From Rhodobacteraceae bacterium EL53 (GTDB lineage Bacteria; Pseudomonadota; Alphaproteobacteria; Rhodobacterales; Rhodobacteraceae): a stretch of DNA of 64,000 nucleotides. The notes below the pieces were generated by a model that did no database searches, had not been told where the DNA came from, and saw nothing but the letters and a program-made list of their open reading frames with translations. Made by a program: the position numbers and the translations under genes. Shown piece after piece: positions 49,027 to 56,900 of the stretch; the stretch's first letter is position 1, and each line of letters opens with the position of its first letter. The stretch is from contig OMPR01000017.1 of the NCBI GenBank assembly GCA_900313015.1, positions 341,512 to 405,511 of the forward strand, written 5' to 3'.

Positions 49027-50143
49027 AGCTCTCAAAATCCAAAGTGGGATCGACCTTTAGGGTCTGCGTTGGATAGGCCAATGCTGTGTTGGCATCCCTC
49101 GTAATTTTCAAAATAGCTAGGGTCAATCGTTCGGAAACCGCAAGGTACTCTTCATAATCCGGTCCGTTCGTCCAGATATAGATCAGGATATCAACAGAGC
49201 TCGGCCCCAAGTCCCCCACATAAACATAGTTAGGTGCGTCTTCGTCCAAATAGAAATCTCCGGACGTTGTGCAATAGTTCCTGAGCGCATCCCGGACGGT
49301 TTCGATTTGTTCCTGTGTTGCGGACAGCACCAATGGCACTTTTAGCATGATCCGCCGGTGTTTTCGCGCCGAGTAGTTCAGAACAATGGAGTTCGACAAA
49401 TCAGAATTGGGGATATAGCGGGGAATTTGATCGAAACCGACGATCAGTGTCGATCTCAAATCGATGCGTTTCACTGTCCCGACAAACTGTCCTTCAACCT
49501 GAATGGCATCACCTGTTTCAAACCGCTTTTCGCTGATATTTGTCATTCCCGCGACCAGGTTTCTAATCAGATCCTGAGTGGCGATGGCTAACCCTGCACC
49601 AAGGACACCCACACCTGTCAACGCTCCGGTAATGTCTATCTGCCAGACTTTCAAAAGCGATGTCAGACCGAAAAGCAAGATTGCAAATTGGGTCAAACGT
49701 TGAATCCAATCAGCTTCAACCGCAATGCGTTGAGAGTTTTCGCTTCTTAACAAAGAGGCAAATGGCCCGCTTAGTTGAAACCAAGCGCCAAAGATCGCGA
49801 TTGTGGCAATGGATGCGAGAACCCGGTCTAGAAAGACTTTGCCAACACCATCGGAAACCAGATTTTCACTGGCCGCAAACACCGCGAACGTGACAACCAG
49901 GATTTGAGCAGCAGTTCGAAATTGCTGGGCCACTTCGTCAGATAAGTCCACCTGAAACCGCTTAAGCAGAACCCGCATTGCTGACAAGCAGAGTGCAGAA
50001 AACCATCGCCTGAAAAGGAAAACCAGAAGGACAAAAGCCAAAGGCCAAAATAGGGCTTCAAACGTAAAAGAAGTCATCCAGCTTTGGAAGCCGTTTGTAA
50101 CCTCTGTCACAAAAGAAGAGATCGTTCCGCTGGAGTTCTCCAC
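49010..50143 (-). CDS. Mechanosensitive ion channel family protein (MscS)
   Basis: A 377-residue MscS-like channel. There are several N-terminal hydrophobic segments (about residues 22-150), then the pore-lining segment and beta domain GALTGVGVLGAGLAIATQDLIRNLVAG and FETGDAIQVEGQFVGTVKRIDLRSTLIVG, and a C-terminal mixed domain. It opens under membrane tension to release solutes in osmotic downshock. It overlaps cls at the 3' ends (49010-49026), unusual only in that both stops lie inside the other gene. Confidence 0.92.
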   Translation of the reverse strand: MENSSGTISSFVTEVTNGFQSWMTSFTFEALFWPLAFVLLVFLFRRWFSALCLSAMRVLLKRFQVDLSDEVAQQFRTAAQILVVTFAVFAASENLVSDGVGKVFLDRVLASIATIAIFGAWFQLSGPFASLLRSENSQRIAVEADWIQRLTQFAILLFGLTSLLKVWQIDITGALTGVGVLGAGLAIATQDLIRNLVAGMTNISEKRFETGDAIQVEGQFVGTVKRIDLRSTLIVGFDQIPRYIPNSDLSNSIVLNYSARKHRRIMLKVPLVLSATQEQIETVRDALRNYCTTSGDFYLDEDAPNYVYVGDLGPSSVDILIYIWTNGPDYEEYLAVSERLTLAILKITRDANTALAYPTQTLKVDPTLDFESFKAKG

Positions 50144-50481
50144 TAGGTCGCCTCAAGTTAAGGTATTTGGCACAATTCGTTGCACGTGAAAATTGCTTTG
50201 ACCAGTCTTTCTGTGTGGCGGCCCCCGGTGAGAGTAGTGCAATGCAAATGAGTTTTCCAAGTTTGGAGTTTGTGGCTTGTGATCCGAAAACAGTCTTACA
50301 ACGTCTGTTCCGGCAGTGCCTAACTATTCGAGCGATGCAGAAGAATTTTCGCTCCAAATTGAAAAATGACATACTTTTCAAACAACATCTTGCAGGAAAC
50401 TACGGTTCGTTTGTCTACAATAGTGTCAGATTTAGCTTGGATAGATCTGGTCACTTCGAAAGAACCGCTTTCTGCACATCG
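50144..50481. other. Gene-free stretch between the MscS gene and the broken RTX gene
   Basis: About 340 bases that hold the MscS promoter on the minus strand and the 3' flank of the broken RTX gene. The plus-strand ORF across it (50167-50586) has no recognisable domain and runs antisense into the RTX remnant. Confidence 0.35.
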
Positions 50482-51213
50482 CTACTCTTGATACTGACCG
50501 CAGCACTGGAGATATTCGACATTCCCCATATCGTCCACGCCATCTGCACCGGACACGGTTACCTCGGTGGCCGTGGTCCGCGTTAATGTGTAGTCAGCCC
50601 GATTGCCGGAAAACAGAGCGTAATCCGAGCCCGCGCCTCCATCGATCGTGTCGTTGCCACCACCAGGCATGATCCAATCAGCCCCACCTAACCCGTTGAT
50701 CTGTTCTGAGGCCGCAGATCCTTTTACGTTATCTGAGGTGTCCGTACCGGTCACCGTTGCATCTTGGGCCGCGGAAGCAAGTGCGGCGTAGCCAAGTGGC
50801 CCACCAAAAAACTGAACAGACTCTACGCCGCTGCAAGTGACATCATTGCCTTGCTCCGATGTGATCCGAACACCATTCGAATTGTCAAAAATTTCGGCGT
50901 CGGTACTGGCTGTGGCGATAATCGTCAAATCCTCGCCTTCGCCACCGATCAATGTATCATCGCCCAACCCTCCCAACATCTGGTCGCCGCCCAATCCACC
51001 CAACACGTGGTTGCGCACCATAGGCCCTATTGTTTTGGTAAATTGATCACCCGCAGCTATGCGGACCCTATCATCACTATTTCCACCATGGATCACTGTC
51101 TCCATACTGTTCGACCGATCCACTTTCGTAATCTCTCCAAATTGAATTTCCAGGATACGATTGTGGACGTTCACGTCCCTGAGGCTGAGTTGTAGTCCGG
51201 CCCCCCCAATCAA
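50482..51213 (-). pseudogene. Broken RTX gene, part 3: C-terminal RTX repeats
   Basis: The frame to the stop at 50482 encodes calcium-binding RTX nonapeptides (LGGLGGDQMLGGLGDDTLIGGEGED and GLGGADWIMPGGGNDTIDGGAGSDYALFSGNRADY), then a tail ending EYLQCCGQYQE. It continues part 2 after a shift of frame at the run of seven C residues at 51201-51207 (G7 in the coding strand): the upstream frame ends FDWGG and this one resumes GGAGLQLSLRDVNVHNRILEIQFG. The original protein was probably secreted by a type I system. As it stands this part lacks a start. Confidence 0.75.
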
Positions 51214-52018
51214 AGATTTGTTGCCCGGACACGATTATGTGCCCGGCTTTGATCGCCAACGCCGCCATGTTTCTGATATCGTGAGATCGCAGGCCTCTGC
51301 GAGACGCACTAGAAGAATGCAAAATCAGAGAATCCAGACCATCTCCACTGTCATAAACACTCGGCAATGCAGTCGAAAGAAACACATGAAGCCTTTCATC
51401 ACCTTCGCCACCTCGCAACGTGTCATTTCCGCCTGTCGAAAATATGTACTCACTACCTGCAACGCCTATCAGCCGAGCTGACCCCTCATCGTTTGAAGAA
51501 GACAAGTTTAGGTCTGAGGTTGCGGAGGACGCATCTACATCCTCAACCTCAATATCGTTTATCATCAGAGAAAAAGTCTGCTCGTCTAAAACATCCTCTG
51601 GGTTTCCCGCGCGATGGCCAGAGACAACGATGTCAATCGGACCGGCGTCCCTCCCAAATTTATAGTCGATATTGGTGCCGGATCGTTGGACCAGTTCGAA
51701 TGTGTCAGCTTCACTGGTCGTGCCCACTCCAAAGCGTTCATCCGAAATTGAAAACTCCTTGTTCCGCCGCAAAATATCCGCCGCTGTAAATCTAACGGTC
51801 ACAAACTCGGTTGCATAATAGCCTTCATCAATCGCCATGGCGTTCAGGTCATCCGCTATCAATCTTTCAACGTTGTTATCCTGGATTGAAACGCTTGTGG
51901 CTCCGCTGGTGTGCAACTCACCGCCACTTCTCTGATTATCTGTGTTGCCGTCGCTGAACGTCCAACTGACAAAGATAGATTCTGGCCGGCTTAATGCTGT
52001 GTTGACGTAGGCTATGGA
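51208..52018 (-). pseudogene. Broken RTX gene, part 2: cadherin-like and RTX region
   Basis: This frame is open from the TAA at 52019-52021 down to the G7 run. It starts SIAYVNTALSRPESIFVSWTFSDGN, clearly the tail of a bacterial cadherin-like repeat (the usual pattern is IAYxNxSxxPPxxVxLxWTFxDGN), followed by SGATSVSIQD. A calx-like or second cadherin-like segment comes next, then a single RTX repeat (GGNDTLRGGEGDERLHVF). Compare part 1: the immediately preceding part of the same domain is present in the same frame beyond the TAA, so the stop is an acquired nonsense mutation. Confidence 0.7.
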
Positions 52019-53105
52019 TTACATCACCTCGTGAACCAAAGCGGTGGACGGGATCACCCCGCCAGTTACGGTGAATTCAATTTTCAATTGACCGCCAGAG
52101 TTGGCAAATTTTGCGAAGATATTCTCGTCGTTTAAGAGAGAATTTCAGAAAACCGAAAATGTACTGGACTGGTTCAATTTGAAATTAAATTCGTCCCGCG
52201 CATCACGACCGTCCAAACCTTCAAGTGTTAGAGATGCACCGTCAAAGTCCCCTGCGCTATCGTTCAGTGCTGACAACTCTTCGTCAAACACACCTGCCGT
52301 GTTTAACAGGAGAATAGGGGTGTCGATTCGAAGTGTAATAATGGAATCGACGGTAATAGCCGTTGAAAATGAGTGATCGAACAGACCGTTCTAGGTCAGA
52401 CAAAAAACTACCTCGGGTACCCGCTACAACGATGCTTCCGTCATCCAGCAACTGGGCCTATCCACCTTCTGCATTTCGAACGACAGTTCTGCCATTCTCA
52501 CCAAAAACGGTGTCCAGTGTTCCACCGGGTTTGTAGCGAACTGTGACAGCATCCAATTGGTTGATATTTGAATTCTGGCGATTTCCGACGACGACAATTT
52601 TACCATCATCCTAGATCAGAACTTCCCGACCGCTGTCACCGGCTGTTCCGACTGGTGTTTTTACATACCCGGTCCCATCTGTGCCGAATTTTGTATCCAG
52701 CGACCCATCCGCATTCGGACGTACAAGGACAAAATCTCCGTCGGCTTCTCCGGCCAGATAGATTTCACCATTAGCGCCTCCATCTACAGAATGAGGGGAT
52801 TGCTCGAATGCATTGAAAAGGATGTCCACGCGGTCGTCGGCTCCAAAGACAGTGTCTAAAATACCGGCATCGGTCATTTTGGTCAGTGAAAGCCAATTGT
52901 TGCCTTCCATAACCAAAAGCACGCCGCCGCATGCAAGCGCCTCACTTTCGCGGATCGTCGTGCTCGCATCTGTAAGCGGGGATGAAAATTCCTCGTCCAT
53001 AGAACCATCTGCCAGATATCGATAAACCCTGTAGCTCGTCGCATCCATCATGAGAGGCTTATAACCCAAAGCAGACACTATTTGCCTCGCTTCTCGTAGT
53101 GCCAA
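52019..53105 (-). pseudogene. Broken RTX gene, part 1: delta-60 repeats and cadherin-like start
   Basis: From 53105 to 52614 the frame encodes delta-60-type repeats (ADGSMDEEFSSPLTDAS, NADGSLDTKFGTDGTGYVKTPVG). It is cut by an in-frame TAG at 52611-52613, after which the repeat continues DDGKIVVVGNRQNSN and KPGGTLDTVFGENGRTVV, by a second TAG at 52458-52460, then DDGSIVVAGTRG. After a frame shift near 52390-52425 the frame encodes TVDSIITLRIDTPILLLNTAG, broken by TGA at 52145-52147, then FAKFANSGGQLKIEFTVTGG and the TAA at 52019. No N-terminus is left upstream. Confidence 0.7.
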
Positions 53106-53960
53106 CTCTTGGGCCCTTTAGCGACCGGATGTGGTCGTTGTTGCGTCTAATAGAAACAGATTTCGACGTGCGACGAGTGTGACAAAAGACAGGTTTCTTC
53201 CGATTATTCTAGCGCTAAGAAGGCACCTTAAGTGGAACACGATCATGACGTGCTAATCGCCGCAGAAAACCATCGAAGCTCATTAACAACATCGTGGATG
53301 CGTCCAACCGCGGAGAAAAATGAATGCTGAATTCGTCTCGATCCAAGCCATTGGTGTTGATGAGACCATCATCCTTACTGCTGAACTTAGGGAAAAATCT
53401 CTTGGTCAAGGATATGTTCAGATTTGCACAGTCTGGAGAGTTGGGAAGCCTAAGTGGAGCGCGAATACTCCGTCCGGGGCCTTCCCCGAGTTCGGAGAGA
53501 AACGGTCAATCGCCTTCATAGGAATAATGAACAACATCCCAACCGATGATTGCAAGTATTCGCGATAAGCTCAGGCCAAAGGCAGCCTTATTGCTCCCTT
53601 AGAAACCGATGGGCGACTATGCCTAACGGGATACGCCGGTCTATGAATCGGCAGCTTCTGTCGGTTTCATCGGTGCCAATTAGAATGATGCAATTTCGGA
53701 TTCTGAAGCAAAGAAATTTGCCAAGTTTGCCCTGAACATTTCTGTTGACCTTAATCAGCATGAACCATGCCATTGTCATGATGGGGAAACATTTTTACTA
53801 AAAGCTTCCGAATGGAACTATGCCGGATGAAGAGATCACCCCAATTCACCTCCCCAATGGTGACGGCACGCAATGACTCTGCGACTGCACTGGTTGAATC
53901 GCAAATTCCACGGACACAGTTTTTAGACTTGTCCAATTCGCGACAGCGTAACGCCTGGGT
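53106..53960. other. Gene-free stretch between the broken RTX gene and the mosaic protease
   Basis: About 850 bases. The minus strand has a 64-residue ORF (53215-53409) that reads smoothly (GLDRDEFSIHFSPRLDAS, then LLMSFDGFLRRLARHDR) and could be the remains of a gene, but it has no start context and no recognisable domain. Other ORFs are short. It probably holds the lost N-terminal region or promoter of the broken RTX gene and the 3' flank of the protease gene. Confidence 0.35.
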
Positions 53961-56900
53961 TTACACAATAACAAAATCATTGTTCGAAAGCGTCAAACCC
54001 GCGGAAAGCGACGCGAACTGAATGGCATCCGCTCCTCCTACTCCGTCCACATCGTAGAGCAATCCACCTTCATTAACATCATAGATGACACGGTCCAAAG
54101 CATCTACCGCTTGCCCTGTAACATTGGCGACGAAACTGCTTACTCCCAAGGTGCCTAGAGACAGCGCCGAGAAGACCGCATCTTCCAATTCGAATTGGTC
54201 ATCTGCTACGTTAAAATCGAGAACCGTATCGACGTTTCCGACCCCCAAAGAACTGGAGAACGCAAAGGTATCGCTGCCACCCAACCCTCGGAGAATATCG
54301 GTACCGTCTTTGCCGTCTATGCGGTTGTCACCCGTATTGCCGATGATCGTTTGCGCCAGCTCATTCCCCGTAAGCCCAATGTCACTAGTGCCGCTTGAAC
54401 TATTGGTTTGAAGATACTCAACGTGGGACGAGGCCATCAGAGCGTAGTTGACAGAAGTGTAAACTTTGTCGGTGCCTTGCCCGGAATTTTCAACGACAGA
54501 ATCTGCAGTATTGTAGACTCTGTACTTGTCATCGCCTTGCATCCCCCTCATGAAATCGGCCGCACCGCCTCCAGTCTTCAGGTAGTTTTCACCGGCATTC
54601 CCCAGAAGGTATTGCGCCAGCTCGTTGCCGGTCAAATCAATATCGGCTGTTCCAGTGGTCGCATTTGTTTGCAGACCCTCGACTTCCTGCCCAGCCCCCA
54701 AGGCGTAGTTCACGTAGGTGATGACCCTGTCATTCCCCTCGCCCACCTTTTCCCGGACATCGGCGGCGGAGTTGTTGACGCGGTAAGTATCGTCGCCCTG
54801 TAGTCCGATCAGGATATCAGCCGCTCCGGCCTGACCATCTGCGCCATCCCTGAGTGTGTTGCGTCCGTTGTTGCCCAGAATATATTGCGCCAATTCGTTG
54901 CCCTGCAGGCTCAGCGTGTTCGTTCCAGTGGTCGCATTTGTTTGCAGACGCTCGACTTCCTGCCCAGCCCCCAAGGCGTAGTTTACGTAGGTGATGACCC
55001 TGTCATTCCCCTCGCCCACCTTTTCCCGGACATCGGCGGCGGAATTGTTGACGCGGTAAGTATCGTCGCCCTGTAGTCCGATCAGGATATCTGCTGCTCC
55101 GGCCTGACCATCTGCGCCATCCCTGAGCGTGTTACGTCCGTTGTTGCCCAGAATATATTGCGCCAATTCGTTGCCCTGCAGGCTCAGCGTGTTCGTTCCA
55201 GTGGTCGCATTTGTTTGCAGACGCTCGACTTCCTGCCCGGCCCCCAAGGCGTAGTTCACGTAGGTGATGACCCTGTCATTCCCCTCGCCCATGTTTTCCT
55301 GAACAATAGTGCCCGAGTGGTTCACACGATAGGTATCATCGCCCTGTAAACCCATCATTGTGTCGGCAGCACCAGCCATACCATCGACCCCATCCCGCAG
55401 GGTGTTTTTACCGTTGTGTCCCGTAATGGTTTGGGCGAGCGCATTTCCGGTTAGACTGCGGGTTGTGCCTGTGTTGAACGAAGAGTGAACCTCCAAAAAC
55501 TCAATATCGTCGTCAGCGGCAAGGGCAAAATTGACAAAGGATTGAACTTTGTCCTGAGTGCCTTCTCCGACCGTCTCAACAATCGTATCACCAACGTTTC
55601 GGATGAGATATGTGTCCTCTCCAGCCCCTCCAATCAGAGTATCGGGACCGCCGTTCCCACCATCTAGCCGATTCGAAAGTGAGTTGCCGGTAATCAAATC
55701 CTGATTGAGGCCACCAATCACATTCTCGAAGTTCAGGGCCGAGTCACTTTCGTACGAATTGGTAAGGGTACCACCACCCCCCAAAATATTCGCCACTACT
55801 CCCCCATTTGAACCTGCCGGTGCTTGATGAAGGTGAGCCGCTGTAATCAGGGCGCTGTTAAGATCTGTGACCATACTTATGGAATAGGTCACAGTGCCGT
55901 TGTTATCGACCATGGTCAGGGTTGCAAAGCCGCTTGAGTCCGAGATGACCGGTGGGACCTGATTTGCTGAAACAAGTATGATGTCCCGAAACACAACCGT
56001 GCGAACCACGCCAACGGTGGTATCGGTCAGGATGGGACCAACTTGTCCGCGCAACTCACCAGATGGAAACATCGTTGAATGCACATTGATGTAGATGTTG
56101 CCCGCTTCTGCGGCGGCCAGCACGGCCAATGTCGTTGGGGCCATCGAGAGATTAATCATACTCGACGCAGCCAACGCAGTTCCGGAATCCAGATTGATTA
56201 TGGTTTCACGCCGATCATCTTCGAACGACAGTGTATCCCCGGTTCCTGAACCACCGTTCAGATTATCCTCACCAAAACCACCGGAAATCAGGTCGTCATC
56301 ATCTTCGCCATTAAGACCGTCCTTCCCAAACCCGCCATCCAGCGTGTCGTCACCGCCCCCCCCCCTCAAAAGGTCGTCGTCTGCGTTGCCCACAAAATGG
56401 TTTGCCTGGGTATCTCCGACCATAACGTCGTTCAGCGAACTACCCACGATGTTTTCAACTCCGAAAACGTCTGCGCGATAATTCAGATCACGGTTGATAT
56501 CCAATCTCAAAAATGCGCGAAAATCCGTCCCGCCAGAGAAATCAATCGTGTCAATTCCGTCTCCACCCCGGATCAAGGCCTCGTTGGTGTCATTCGAGAC
56601 AATGATCGTATCGTTGCCACCGCCACCCAACAGGGTATCACTGCCCGTTCCTGCAATCAGCAGATCATTTCCGCCTGCGTCACCGGCAACGAATTCCGGA
56701 GCCGTTACACCGGTCGGCACAAGTGGACCTGGCCCTGAAGGCGCCAGATTGTTCACGGTGCCATTGGCGGCATCAACGGACCAATTGGCCACCAGATTGC
56801 TCGTGGTCGGCTGCACTTTGGAAAATGCGTTCTCTCTAATCTCACTCGCCGTTCGTGCCGTATCAAAGATCCGGATCTCTCCGATCGATCCGTTGAGCAC

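Noticed and set aside
50167-50586. Plus-strand 139-residue ORF
   Set aside because: It runs antisense into the RTX remnant, has no ribosome binding site and no recognisable motif.
50482-53105. In-frame stops as programmed readthrough or recoding
   Set aside because: Stops of three types plus two frame changes and no start argue for decay, not a regulated event.
54666-55484. Regular repeats that could be mistaken for a CRISPR array
   Set aside because: The unit is 273 bp, the sequence is coding throughout in one frame, and there are no short direct repeats with unique spacers.
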